Assembly: GCA_034687125.1 (NCBI GenBank)
Contig: JAQGBZ010000017.1
Span: 310,001-374,000 of the forward strand
Direction: 5' to 3'
Source of the DNA: Neelides folsomi
Lineage: Eukaryota; Arthropoda; Collembola; Neelipleona; Neelidae
Length of the DNA: 64,000 nt
Shown: positions 22,895 through 37,800 of the stretch, piece by piece
Layout: each line of letters opens with the position of its first letter
Numbering within the stretch: position 1 is the first letter of the stretch
The notes under the pieces: model-generated
The model's database searches: none
What the model was told of the DNA's origin: nothing
The model's input: the letters and a program-made list of their open reading frames with translations, nothing else
Position numbers and translations under genes: made by a program

Positions 22895-25800
22895 ATGGTT
22901 CTCCGCCTCATCCTCCTCATCTTGGTCCTTTCCCCACTCCAATTGTACTCGCTACGCCAATGGAGTTCCCGGGTAGTGACAACGAAGTCGGGGTCCACCC
23001 GCGGATTCATCTTCAGTCCCAAGGGCTACGAAGGAGTAGAAATCTTCCTCAGCCTTCCCTACGCTTCTTCGCCCATTGGGTCCCTCAGGTTCATGCCGCC
23101 GGTTTCGGGATCTCCATGGACCGGGACGAAGATGAATTCCCTCCCGCCACCCGTGTGTCCTCAAGTTCTCCCCGACTTAGGGAATGAAACAGCGTTGTTG
23201 AAGGGAATGCCGAAGGGACGACTGAACGTAATCAAGCGGCTCATTCCACTCTTAAGGAATCAGAGCGAGGATTGCCTCTACTTGAACATCTACGTCCCAC
23301 TGACTGGTAATTGTTTTTTAAATGATATCAAAATCCTTTAATTGGCCCTTAACCCGATCCCTTCCTTCAAATTGATTTGGGACGAGGAAGGCGGGTCGGG
23401 AGTTAATCTAATCTAATTGATCGAATTACACCCGAGATTTTTCCAATGACTTAATTGGCCTTGTTTTAAGAGCGTGTGTGGAGGGGCGAGTAGGTGCCCG
23501 GATCCAAGAAACTTTTTTCATTAACTCTCTCCAGGAAGAACGTTCGAAATCTCCGGTTCCTTCCGAACTTCCAACTTTTTCTCTCCTTCCATATTTGCTC
23601 TTTTACAGCTCTATCTTCCTCGCTGTTATTTTATAGCAGGGATCCGCTATTATTCCCGGGTTACATCGGAGGATCCATAAAAGTTCAACCTCCACATCTC
23701 CATTTCGCTCTCCCACTAACACACGTGTCCCCATATATGGTTTATTTAATATAATTTAACAGCACACTCGAGCGGATCTTTATGTCTATGGAAGGCCCTT
23801 TAATCTCCGTAAGCAAATCGCAGATCTTATCTAATTTAAATTCACTGTTGAACCGAAAAAAGCTCTTTAAAAACGCCCAATTCATTTCAATTCACATTCC
23901 GTAGCCGTATTGAAAAAGAGAAATGCTGATGATTGAACTCCCTTTATTAGCCGATATACTTATCCAGGGCTCAAAGCCCATTGATGATAATCTCCTTACA
24001 GAACTTGGGATTTTAATTTAAAAGTCTCCACGAATTTCATATAAAGATATTTTGATTTCATTTAAGCCGACTCCCATCGATTTATATAAAATTTTGTGCA
24101 GTATAAAACCCCATTCAGATTCAGCTAGCATTATTATTAAATTAGCATTTCAGACAGTTTTTGGCTTTTTATTCTTATTTTCCTCTCAACCTTTTATGAA
24201 AATGTTTGTAATATTAAAGAAATCCGATACCTGGCCCATTATTTTGGAACTTCCAAATCCCCCTTTGTACTCAATGACATGTTTTTTCTTTAGGGAATTT
24301 AATATAGCATAATAGTTATATCTTATATGGGGAAGACACAAAAGTCACATAAGGTCCAATAGGTATTATATCCCTTTCACTCGCCCTACTCTCCATTTCT
24401 CATCTTGATTACACATCCATTATTAAATAGTCGGGATGTTTCTTTTATCCTTTTTGGCAGCCATTTAGCTCCGCTAATCTCATTTCTCTCATCGACCTAA
24501 AATGTAAATGCAAAATTGTATTATCATTTTCATAATGCATTTCTCATTAATCCGGCCACATACATCATGAGAGACTAATGGTTCCAAATAAATACAAGGA
24601 AATATGCACATGCATACATAATAAATAATGAAATGTCAATTTAATAATGCTTTTTAAATAAATACAAAAAGAAATAAATGACATTTCTTTTAAAGTGAAT
24701 TGGGGTCGACATCCGCTTCTCAATTGCGAATATCTCTTATTGGGACTTCCAGTTATTTCCATATTTTAAATTGCTCTGCAGCACAATGCACAGTGAGAAG
24801 ATGGTAATTAGGAGTGTTAATAAAAATGTAAATAATCCCTGTGCCATGAGCTTGTATCGATATTCCAGAGTATGAAAGCAGTTAAGGGAAGGAGTCAAAT
24901 GTAGCGAATAAGTTGTTATGGACAGTCGGAGAATCTGGTGAAGGGTTCGAAGGAAATGATTTGTGCGCCCCTTCCGCATCCTATTAGGAATTAATAAAGT
25001 AATTGAGGCGGAAACTTAAATGATCCGAATTAAGGAATGCGATGAAAACGTGTGGAGAGGGCCGAAAGCCCGCTTTGAAATACTCCCTTTGTCCTCCCAT
25101 TGAGAAGTGGAGTCGGGGAGTTTCAAGTGTCAGACCATTGAAGTATAAACTTCATCATCGACTCAAGTGGGAGACAATGAAGTTGGAGGGTCTTCAATTA
25201 TTTAGCAAGTTCGCGAATCGCACGACGCGCTCCTTGGATCTCTTCATTAAACCCTTCCTCAACTTACCACAACGCCGGCCGGAAGGGAGAAAGTGAAATC
25301 TGAGTGGAGAGTTTTTTGGGTTTGGAGCCATTTGGGGATTAATTACCAGTCGGTATATGAAGTGATATCAAAGCCTTTCATTATGTGCGGATTATGAGCC
25401 CTTCCTCTCATTTATTATCCAATTTTGAGTGGCGGCGGAGCGGACGGTTCTCACTCAAATCTCCTTCTTCACGGTCTCCTTCGCCAAATGAAATGAAATG
25501 GGATTTCTTTTCTTCTCCCACCAAGAAGAGATTTAACAACTTTTCGCGCTCCACACAACTTATTCTCTTTTAGGAGCGAAGCTGCAATTTCCGCATCTTT
25601 TATACGCTCCCTCATTCCGGAGGAGAATGAGTTCAATTCTCTTTAATTTATGTCTTAATCAATCCCCTCCCCAAATTTCTAATCCCGAGTGGGAATTATA
25701 ATTCTTTTGGCGGGAGGAGCAGGTGGAGGAGGACGAAGGGCCATTTCTCTGTAATCATCCCCTGTCCTTCCCAAGATTTACTTGTTTAATCTGAGGTAGG

Positions 25801-28800
25801 CGGCTGAAAGGACCGTGTCGTCGTAACCTCTTCATTTTTATTCCACCGCTAAGGCATTTATGGGGGAGGAAGAGGAGCAGTAAAGAAGACCGCCTCTCCC
25901 ATGTCACACTATCTCATCTACTGAAGGGAGATGGAAATGGGAAAGACCTTGCGTAGCCGCCAACCAAGGAAAGGTCAGCGAAAGAGAAATTATTTACTGC
26001 CTTCTTCCTCTATCCACGTCGGGAATGGAAGTGGAGAAATGCAAACGATTTACAATTCATCCGAGTTCCTTTTCGGATTCTCTCACATCTGTTTTTTACA
26101 GACTCTTCATAAGTCCAAGACCGAATTCCTGTAAAAAGAGAATAAAACGGAGTATGACTAACATTCCCTATCAACTCGTCTTGAAAGTCGAGAAATGAAG
26201 TCAAATGAAGTTCTTTGAAGGAATAATGTGTAAATAGTAATATAATATAGGGGCTTAAGTAGTAGGTATAACCTTACTTCCTCTAGTACTTACATTTTAC
26301 CCGGGCTCACTTTCAATATATTACAATCTACATACTCGATAGAGTCAGAAGAACTTCAATAAACTCAAAGCTCCCCCTTTCTCCAACCGATCTCTCAACT
26401 CCACAAAGAAGCCAAATTGTGAAATAAAAGTTCCCTCATGGGAAATGTTCAAGATCTCATGGGGAGCTGGAAACTAGAATCCACTTGACACCCATTAAAA
26501 CTTCCCCTAACTCTAATGATTGGGAGATTGGGACCAAAGGTAATAAATTTGAGAGATACGAGGAAGTCAAATCAAATTATTTCTCTTTTATTATGCAATT
26601 TATACATCCTTTCAATAAATAATATTCCTCGATAAATTCTTCCTATAATTTGTATGTATTTTTAAAATCTTTTAAATATAAGATATAAAGAAGAAAGAAG
26701 AAATCATATTAGAAGAAATCAAATTGTTTGCAAACTATTGGCTGCCTTATTGTACCAGTATTATATTTGTAATAGCAGACAATGTTTAACTATGCAGGCA
26801 AGTAGGGTCTGTAGTCTGTAGATATCAACGATATAAATATGTATTGTAACGATACTGATATTTAGCAGAATGGAGAACTCATTATACGAAGATGTTGAAT
26901 TTTCCCACTACGTTTTGTACTTATGAGCGCGCAGAATAAGTAGGAACGTTTTCCTTTACGCGTTAGAGAATAGAGTTTGAAAGTTTTAGCAGGCGGTTAA
27001 GTGCTCGTCCGTAAAATATGATGAGGGCAAAGATAAAGATTGGCCGAAGCAACAAACAATAGAAGATGCTTTTTTTGGTCCCCACCTCGGCTCCGTAGTG
27101 GAGCAAGTGGTCGGATTTCCCTAAGAAAAGCGAACTCCTCCCGTGCCGGTGAGTGCTTCTAAAAGGTTTCCCCAAAAGGCTCCTCAACTTTCCATTTTCC
27201 CTTTTCCGGAGATTTCAGGAGCCAATGGACCGAGACTATCTGTCTCTCCAATAAAGACTCCGGAGGAATGTCTCAAGGACCACTCCCCTCCTTAGGAGAT
27301 ATCCAGGGGAAGATGGAGGTAATCGGGGAATCGGTGAAGAGAGCCGCCTCCACAACGACGACCATCACCATCGAGACTTTGAGAGAAAGAAGGTCTTTGA
27401 AGATGGGAGAGCTTTTCAGGCCTTGAGCTCCTCTTTTAACCAACTACTCGGGGGAAGTAGGGATTTATTTTTATATCTCCACTATGCTCAAGAGCATCGT
27501 TTAATAACTTTTCAAGGTCCAAAGTAAATCATCAGATCATTACATTACCCTTCAATGGGTCACTGTAATGCGTGCTTCAATGGAATTTTAACCGCAATTT
27601 TTTATAAAGAAATGATTGAAATCTGCTTTTTAAACGACAATAACAATAATACGGATATAAAATTTGAATTTGGATATAACATAGCCTAACTAATGCTTAA
27701 TATTTATACTTAATTTTTATTTAAGAATTTCTCGAGGATAAGCTTTAGATGGAATTAAGCTTTTTTATTCAAAGGAAACATTTTTACTGACGCGATAAGA
27801 TATTTATATTTTATTTCTCTCAGAGTAAGGAAATGTGAACATTCGTGAGTAAAAGGATTTAGTTACAGAAAGTTAAGTTTAGATCTGGAGCGAGTATTTC
27901 AATATTGAAAATAATTCAAGAGGAAATTCGCGTTCCAATCTGCTGAAGTAAAGAAATTTTTCATCGCCGTCAGCCTTCGAATGGGAGAGTTTATTAAGCT
28001 TATTAGTGACAGAGAGATAATAATAAAAGGATTATTCCGTTTGTTTGGAGTGATCTCTGGCTTAGTACATCCTTCCTCTCATAGCGGAAACTCCAAGGAC
28101 TTTCTTGAGAGATTGAAGGAGTTTCTTCGAATCCCTCCGAATACCGAGGGAAGATGTATAGGAACATTGAGGGAGAGGGAAAGTTCATAAAGAAGGAATC
28201 TGATGAATATTTATCCTCATCGTCTGCGTCCAACTTTCGCCCAAACTTTTCCCTCGAACATTAAATTAAGGGAATGAAGATTGTAAGGAGGACATGACTC
28301 AAGTCGTTCGGAGAATTCTTTCCTCAATTTTCCTTCCATCGACATTGTTTTAAGAAACTTTTAATTCTCACGAATTTCCCCTTGCGGGGTCTTAACTATG
28401 AAATATGTATAATGCGTTAGTGGGGGCTCAAATTTTGGCCCAGGCGGACCACGGCGCTCAGGACCAAGCAAATAAATACGAGCGATTAATCTCAAAGTGA
28501 TTTTTAAAAGGGCATAAACCCCAATGGAAAATGGGATGAAAACCTCGAATAACCGACTTAATTCCGCATAATGTTACTTTCACTCCTCCTCTCTACATTT
28601 AATGCCGACTTCACTTTTTTTCGTGTTTCTACTATTGTGAGATCAAATTTATACTTTATAAATCCTTTTATGTTTATCCATTCTTATAAGCATTACAAAG
28701 ACTTAAAATTAAAATTTTTTCTTATATTAATTACCGTCTGACTAAAAGTAAATAACTACTAACCTTTTTAAAAGATTTTGTGTATAGTATACTTACATAG

Positions 28801-31800
28801 TATGCATTATATATAAGAGTAAGTAAATAACTTGCTACTTTTATATTTATTTAATACACACGAAAGGAATTACACACTTACTTTTAGAAATAAATATAAT
28901 CTAGTATCCCTTATAACTCTTTATAACGCAATCAAACCATGTTTTAAAAAACGAAGCATATCGCAGTGCCAAGTATTTATTGATGTAGTTAGTATTTGGA
29001 TATATGGGATTTTTTATCCGCCATCGCAATGAGTAATTGAATCCCGAATTGGAGAGGAAAGGATTCGTTGAGCATATTAAGTTGTGAGAACTTCTAGGTT
29101 TAATTGGAGAGAGCTCAGCTGGGCCCTTATCTCTTTACCTTTAGAAAGGCTGTTATTAGTTATCTTGGAAAATAACAAGGAAAAATGCTTAGGCCCAAAA
29201 TAAGAGGATTGGGAAATTGGGAAATTCTAATAGGAAACGGGGAATTTGGAGAGTTCTCAAATTCCCGCGTCTCATTATCAAAGATCTCATATTTAGTAAT
29301 GAAGTCTCGCCCTTAATTGTTTTACCTAGAATCTCTTCTCCGGCGGGGAGTGTGTGAGTAATGACGGCGGCCAAGCATTTGCAAAATAACATTATAAACT
29401 GGCAGGGAAGAATGTGCCTAATCGTGAGTAATGGCACTTCTTCAGCTATGAGGTGGAGAAAGGAGAAGATTAAATGGAGTATGTCGAAAAGGGCTAACCT
29501 TTTATTCGCCAATTCGCCATTTTCCCATTGTACCAAATCAATGATGTATCACATGGAGGAGCCCTCCGCATGCAGAGCCCCTAAACGGTATAAAGAGACT
29601 CCCAGAGAAATCTTTTTGATATATTTCCCCAATATATTTCGGCCTTATCTGTCTGGTAGCCCTATTCTATTTGTCTGAGCGTGAGAATGAATACAAATAC
29701 ATTTCCCTACAATACACTTGGCAGGGGAATCTGAAGACGCAGAGTCTTATTTCATAATTCCTCGACCTTAAATCATTTCGTGGGAACTGCTCAATCCAAA
29801 ACACTCACCGCCATTCAAATTCCCCATATACCCCAAACCCCAAAACTGTCAATTTTTTTATCGTTATTGTACAATAGACCCCGGGTTTATTGTTCCCTTT
29901 AAATTTAATATATCAGTCAACTTTCTCCATTTATTCACTCCATAACGTTATAACATCGTTCAGGAGATATTTGAGCTCTATAAAAATGAAGCTGTAGAAG
30001 AAAGTCGATGAAATCATCAAAAACCATTTTGTTCAAAGAAAACCACAATTCTCCTTTATACGCCAAGCATACAAAAATACAAAGTGGGAACTCAATACAC
30101 CAGAGTCGAAAAATTCTTTTATATTGCAAACAACTTGAATCTTAAAGAAATTAATTAATTTATGTTTCGACTATATTAATCTCATTTTAACCATTGACCT
30201 TTTATATATTATGTATAGTATTTATAGAATATAATATACACAAATTCTTCAATATTGTGCATAGGAAAATTCAGAATCAAATATTAATTTTTAATTTTTA
30301 TTAGGCTAATAAAAGAAGGTTGAGGTAACATTATTGTTCTATAAATTAGTGTAAAGCAATTTGCAATTAGAACTTTCCCGAGGGCCATTTGAAGGAAAGA
30401 GGGCGAAGGGAGTAATAATTCCTGGGCAGTTTTTAATGCTCAGCAAGACATGATTTATAAGAGCATAAAGTCGGTCTCCGAGCTCCATTCAACTCCCCGA
30501 CCTTTCTCGGGAGCCCTGCGGGAAGAGGGGGATGAGGAAACGATGTGTCCACTCCTTCTTGTCTCTCTTCCTTCCCCTCAAACTCCTCATTAAAGAGCCT
30601 CAAGGAGGAGGAACTTCATAAAATATTTGATCTTGGTGGAATATAATGAAAATGAGGACCGCGAGGGCCAATTTTTACGAGGGTGAACGGGTAGGAAATT
30701 GGGAGGAAAATGCCCACTTTAAGTCATGTCCACGTCCATTAGGAGACCTCTTCGTTCCCTCAACCTTCTTTATCGCCCCTTATCGCCCGGCAATGACCAT
30801 CAGTTTAGAATTGGGGGTTGAGACCGATGGAAATCAGCACTTTTGTATTCACTCCATCCCTCATAGTGGCTCATAGGACACAATTTTCCCGCTCTCCTTC
30901 ATTAATCCCAGGTTATGATTTCCTATTTAAAAGGGCGAGTCTTGAAAAAGCCCTCAGTCCGCCTACTCATTCTAAAGTACATAATATCTAAATAGTGAAG
31001 GAGAGTGAAGACGTGAAGAGTAAACAACAAGATTGTTCTTACTCCGTTTCTCACGTCACTTTATGAGCATATGTGGTGTCGGGAGTGAAGACGTGAAGAG
31101 CGTTGAAGACGGCAGAGGATTTTGCCGATCAGGATGTTGAAGAGCCGTCGACCAATGGTTTTCCCCTACAAGAGCCCTTCAGCTCAAGAACCGGCATTTC
31201 CCGAAGGCTCTCCAATTCCATGAAGAATTCCTTGAGAGTTTAAAAGAAAGAGAATCTATTCAATTTTCCTTTTAAGACAATAAATAGGGACTTTTGTGGA
31301 TTGTAAAAGTTCCAGGCTTTTAGTCTTCATCTTTCCCTTGATTGTGACTTCAAAGGACATGTTGGCCCGAGAGAGAAATGTTAGGAGGAATAAATTTAGG
31401 ATTTTAATGCCTTTCCCCCCATTCAAACCCCATGAATGTCGAGAACAGGGAGAGGAAGTATTTGGTGAACAACAGCTTGGGATTGACTACATGGCTTTTA
31501 GTTGAAAATCGGATAGCGCGGGTTCTCTGCGGACGTGAATGTGAGGAAATTAAAGAATTGCTCTCACGCCTCCGAAGATTCGGAAATTGTTAAAGGGAAT
31601 AAATTAGAAATCAGTTGTGCGTGGAGAAAGGGAATGGAACAATAGAAAGAAACCTGAATTGCCCGTTGGGCAAGCGGAAAGCAATTTAAAAGCACAATGA
31701 CCATCGTCCTCTCCTCAATTTGACACATTCTCCTTCCCCTCTGACACTGGAGATTATTTGGACAGGGACGTAAATTAGAGGAGGAAGTCCGCTGTAAATT

Positions 31801-34800
31801 AAGATGGGAAAGGACTTAAGAACCAAATCCTCGGCATTACAAAGAGCGATATTTCATGTAATTTGCATTTCCAATTCTCGTCTCAGACTCATCACCATTT
31901 CGGTTTGGGTGAAAAGAATTGAGAAATCGATAAATCCATATTAAATGACTTCCCTTCATTTCTCGCTTTCAAATCACTCAAGTAAAATAAGCCCAAATGG
32001 TAATTATTCCATAGACATTGCATAATTGTTGAATAAAGTAGCATAATAAAACCAAAGGGTTATTTAAAGATTCTTTACTGGAATCCTACCCAATCACCCG
32101 CAGGAACCACAACAATTTAATTTCAATTCTTCTTTTTAAACCCAAAATTCTTTGATAAAATGGTGCAATGTGGGAATGGGATTCAAACCTTCCACCTGAT
32201 GGCCGCACAATTATCCCCTGTCGCAGCGGGAGTTGAGGAAAGAAAAGGGAATACGTAATGGAGAAGCGGAGTGAATTCATTGACCTCCTCCGACCGATCC
32301 CCTGGGTTGAAACCGGAACCGGGCGCTTGGCCAAAAGTTCCGATAAATCCCCAAATTGAAAGATCCTCTCTCTGCGGAAAGAGAAAAGTTTTCCGTAAAT
32401 AGTCTCGGTCCCTCCATTTTGAATCATTCGGATTCGCCCCATTCGAAGACGCAATTCTTCAATGGGAGAATGAGGGAGTTAAATGGGGAAATTATTCAGA
32501 TGTAATTCCTCTCCCACTTTGCATTTTTCATGAGGTTATGGCCACATCTCATCTTTCCCTCCATAATCTCCTGCGAACACTCCGCACAGCGAACATCTTT
32601 TCCTCCACTACTGCCCCAAGGAGAATTGAGTGGGCCATTATGAAAATGCCGGGCATAAGAAAATGATGGAAGTTCCCGGTTCCCGGCCGCACAAAGCACT
32701 TCCTCCCCGAGAGTATAGGTTCCCCATATATATAGTTTAGGTTCTTCTCCAGGAAATTGTCTCTCCATCGGATACTTACATCATTAATTAAACGGAGTTC
32801 CTCCCCACTATCGCACGCACACTAATAATCATATTTAATAAGGCTTTTCATAAATTTTCCCCGGTCCTCCCTCAACCTCAAGTTAAAAGAAATGTGGATT
32901 CTCAGGAATAAAACCAACTTCACACCATCAGCATAGGAATAAACCAACCTTGGCATCAGAAGTATAGGAATAACGACATGAGGGTTGTTCTTAAGAGGGG
33001 AAATTGAATCGGAAGGAATGAAAAGCTGCCGATACCAAGCGTACCTGGGAAGTGGGAAAAAGACTCGGAGACGTCTCGTCGCATACACTGAATCTGTAAT
33101 TGATTTTCCCTACCCGGAGTCGATGAGAAAGTTGGTAAGAATCCGCCATAGGACAAGTTGAGAGAAATTCCACATTATTCCTCCTGATTTGGAATTCGAA
33201 GAGGGGTTTCCCCCGCAGCCCTAAGCAATGGAGTCTATTCAAAGGAACAATCAAGGTTGATTGAAATCCCTCCTATCTCTCCTAAGACACACCACGAGTG
33301 TGAAGGCCTTTTAAGGGATAGTGTCTCCTTCCACTAGGACCCAAAAATGGACGCTTTCAAATTCAAATTTCCACTCATCAAGGCAAGGAAGCATAAAAGT
33401 TTATTCTTACGTGTGAAAGAAATGAGGCTTTTGAGCCCTTATTGATTCCTTTGTCCCTTCCAGGCCTCTTCGTTTTTCCTCATCCCGACCAAAATTTCCT
33501 CCTCTCATCATACCTTCATATTGGATTGAGCGGTTTAAATTCAATTAGAGGGTTTAAGGAGATCCGCGAGCGGGCTTGTAAGAGTAAAAAGCCAAGTACT
33601 TTATGTCTTCCCCCCTTTATGGCTTCCCCATTTTTGAGTTTATGAAAGTTGGAAGGGTGGAAAGCTCCCGGAACTCCTAAAGATCAAAAAGGGTCTGGGG
33701 GAAGTGATGGGGAAAGAGACCCGGGATCCTTCACCATGGATATTTCCCAATAACCCGAGTTCTTCGAATTCTCCTTGAAGGATAAGCATAAATAAATAGG
33801 GGTTTGGAGTGGAGAGATGATGGTCGATTCGGCCAGTATCGGCACGTTCTTCCGTCCGCCAGGGACTGAGAGAGACAGAGGAGACAGGAGGTGAGAGGGA
33901 GGATATTAAAGGCTATGACAAACGAACCTCACGTACCCTCTTATGAATGTGACATTGACACGAGAGATGATTGAACCTGACGGCCTTCTACATGGCTCAA
34001 AAGGAGGTACAGTTCATTCGTACAAATTGATTTCAACTCTCTCACAAATACACTTTCCCTCCAATTCTCTTTAGTATTTCCAATATCTCTTCTTTTCTCG
34101 ATTCCAAATTCAGCTCCGTCCTTGGCAAATGGTACAAGATACCTTGTCATGGACTCACGTCTGTTTGGAATTATTTTTAAATTATTATCTCTGAGATATA
34201 CTCATATCCATTTGAATTCTCTTGTCTCATATATCATACATTTTAACTTTATATGTACATTATTTATACACTATCTATTTGTATAACACACACTACTTAC
34301 TTTGTAGTAGTAAATATAATTATTATCCCTTTCCCAATTTAAACCAGCGTATGCCGTGCATATTGATATACAAAACGTCATGTAAGTTTGTGCTCGTGGC
34401 ACATTTTACACACATAGAATATGGGCCAGGCCATTTCCTTAAAAATATAAAAACTTGAAGGAAAAATGCTACGTCGGAGACGAGAATGAATTAAAGGATC
34501 CTCTGCGAGGAAATGAATTTCCCCTTGTTGGCTCTCATGGAGTCGCTTTATGGGAATTTAAGTATGGAAGTTTCTCCGTGAGTCGGTTAGTCCATTCCAT
34601 TCCATATAATATTCGTCCACACTTTTCCTGCATATCATGCATACTATTAAAAAGGAACCCCTTCCATAGGTGAGTGAGTGGAGGAGCTCTCTGAGTAAAT
34701 TAGATTTTCATGAAGGGGATTTTATGGTGGCAGAAGGATGGATCACCTCTTTAGACCCACAAAACGAAGCTGGAATTTTATACAGCGTCCTCCGCCCCAC

Positions 34801-37800
34801 TTTATAGGTAAAGTTTACAAAGATAATTCTCTATTGATTTATCTTTGGGCCGAAGACTCGAAAAATCCCTTTGGTGGGGTATGTTTTAGAACAAAGAGAC
34901 CCGCCCCCACATCACCTCCACAAGGTCAGAACTTGGAAAAGACTTTTAATGGAATTAGCTAAGAGTGAGAGGAATCTACTTTACCACTTTCAAGACCCGG
35001 CTCGAAACTTTCCCTTTTCAAACTAAGGCTAATTTGCGAAGCTATCTAACACAAATACTTCATAGTTACTATTTACTTACAGACATACAGATAACATACT
35101 ACCATACTATTGTATATATTCATATACCTACTTAATAGGTATGTTATGTATAAAATTTTCTTGCATCTTTCTCTCCGCATTCTTACTTTTAGCTCTCTAT
35201 CAAACATAAATAATTCATGCCCGAAGGACCCGGACTGAATTGGGGAGTTGAGTTAACCTGCGGGTTTGTCAGAAATACCTCAGGACTTGGATGTGGGCCT
35301 GGGAGTGGAGCATTTGAAAAATCATGACGGGAGGATGAGGAAGGAAATCCAATTTGAGGCAAGATTTCCCCACTCGGAGTGAGAATAAGGGAGAGATGAG
35401 AAATGACCGGGGGGAGGAGAACGTTGACATTTGCTCCTTCAACACTCCACCATTCGCCTGACCCATCGGCAAACTTCATTTCCTCTGCGAAGGAATTTGA
35501 GCGAGGTTGGAAGAGCCTCCGGAAACAAATTACCTAATGTTTTTATTGGTGAGATCAAAAACAAGAGGAATTTCATCTGCTTTTCCCCATCGATCCGCCC
35601 CAAATCCCACATACATTTGACTCGATTAGGTTCCGTCAAAACTTTGGATCTCGTGGAATGATCAAGTTCCTTTCCTACGGCGAGAACTAAATTCAATATA
35701 TTTAGCCCAAGCCTCGGCTTTCATTTAATTTGCGATATACAAGGCAGGTTGATCCGACTTGTGACAGTCGTTGATTATTGGGGAGAGTTTAGTGAGTTGT
35801 GTGTGGGAGAATTGAGGGACCCCGGCCGGCCTTATTCTGGATCATTTAAAATGAAGGGAATTGCTATACTGTGATCCTCCACACACCCACCTTTGTATGG
35901 AGAAACCAAAATTTCACTCCCTTCCAAAATGTAAATATTATCTTTCGTTTTGGGTTTATAGGACCCCCTAATTGATTGCTCAATGGAAGGGAGAGATAGG
36001 GGAGGGAGATAGCCACTCAACCATTCCGAAACATCCATAACAGTTTATTATTATTTTATATTATCCGAATCCCGGGCATTAAGCCAAGTTATATACTTAA
36101 GGTTCATTCCGCTTCGCTTTCTCCCTCCTCTCCCTGTCCTATGTTGAGTTGAGCTCAATTATTCTCCTCATTCGCGCCCATCATGCATTGATTAATTAAA
36201 TTATGTATCACTCCTGGAACATCTTACTCCTCATCATCTGTAATGGTATGGAGATTGTGACTTGTAGCCTCGAGGGCTTCGTCACAAACAGTTAAACGAA
36301 GACGGCTAATTAGGAATCTTAATTAAGACAAAGGTCTTTGTGCGATTAAAGAGGATTGAGAGAGTCCTGGGCCTGGGCCAGGAACTTCCCAACTCCCATC
36401 TTCTTCCCTAATGAAAACAAAGAACCTCCCTCCCTCCCTTGACCCGAAGAAGTGCAGTGGAGATGCAAATGAGAAATTCGATTTTGATTTGGAGCCAAAA
36501 GTAATGAATGGGGAGCGAATTGAAACTGAGGAAGGAGATCTCAGGACCACGCCCTCGCCGCGACACATTTCCGCTTCTTCTTCGCCCGAATTGGGAGAGA
36601 GCCATTGACTCCCCATTGTCCTCCTCAATCCACACTCTCTGTATCGCTTTCCCTCATGTCATACGATGTTTAAAAACGATGGGGAAATTCCGCAGTTTGG
36701 GAATAATCCCGTGAAAGATCCATTGTGAGGCCGGGCTTTCTTTCAAATTCCTCCCATGTTTGGGACATGATCGAGAGGGTGAGGGATGAGAGCTAGGAAA
36801 ATTCCTCACCATGCGTCTCCTTAAACTCACCTTTTATTGAACAATGCATTCGTGCTCAAGAGGAAAAATGATAAAAGTGAAGGAAATGATGCTAATCATT
36901 TTGAAATGAGGAAATTTATATTTGACACCTCTCCATTTCAAAAGAAGGTCTTCTATTATGACTTACAATACAAATCGAGTTTATCAAATCCTACATTTTA
37001 TAGTTATCTTCTTTACTTGGTCTTTTCTTATGAACGAAAAAATAAATCCATAATATGTACACATATAATATTTATATGTATTATAACTACCTATATAATG
37101 TATTTATGTATGGTACATAAGTACAGATACATATTACAAGCATAATACTTCAGGCATGCAATATATTTCTTTAGACAAGATTGCATTTCAAGATTTATAC
37201 TTTTAAAATTTGAGATCTACAGCTATACATGAGGCGTAAAAAGATAAAAATTGGGACATAAAACTTAATGATAAATAAATATATAATATGTATGTATATA
37301 ATAAAAATATTATAGAAGCCAACCTTAATATGTAGAAGGCTGCTGATATGCCAAGTCAAATACCTATGTATACCATTTATGAATGTATTATTATTTAGGT
37401 ATTATTAGATGACACGAATGATAAATATTAAAAGTATGAATACTAGAGATTTTATGAGTTTAGAATGAATAAAAATAAGTCGTATATGCTTAATAGGTTG
37501 ATCACAGTAATATCAACTGTGTTATTTAATAGACTCTTATATGAGAATTAGAGTTAAGCATAAGTTACTGCTTTGGCAAATGGTTCTTTTGTGGAAATAA
37601 TAGGAATCTCTGTTTACAAGCAGAAGACATTGCGATCTGCGTGTTGTTCGTTAGGAAAGATTCTCTCGTATTGTGTTCGCCGTTCAAAGAGTAGGAGAAG
37701 GAATTTGAGAAAGTATGTAATAAACTGGAAGGGATGAGGAACTTCTCAGAAGGATAATTCCATCGCAAAGTGGTTCCTTCCGTCGATACTCCTCCATTTG

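Noticed and set aside
22952-23187. Alternative frames over neuroligin exon 1
   Set aside because: Shadows of the signal-peptide and EDCLYLN coding frame.
32086-32454. 122-codon minus-strand open frame in neuroligin intron 1
   Set aside because: Low-stop purine/pyrimidine-skewed DNA makes such frames by chance; no domain or splice context.
32496-32768. Minus-strand frame with a C-x2-C ... C-x-H pattern that looked like a zinc finger
   Set aside because: Only one half-site, no following motif or partner exon; judged to be chance.
35189-35696. Overlapping minus-strand frames rich in Ser and Pro, considered as a nested gene
   Set aside because: Two different frames overlap with no consistent splice sites and no known family.
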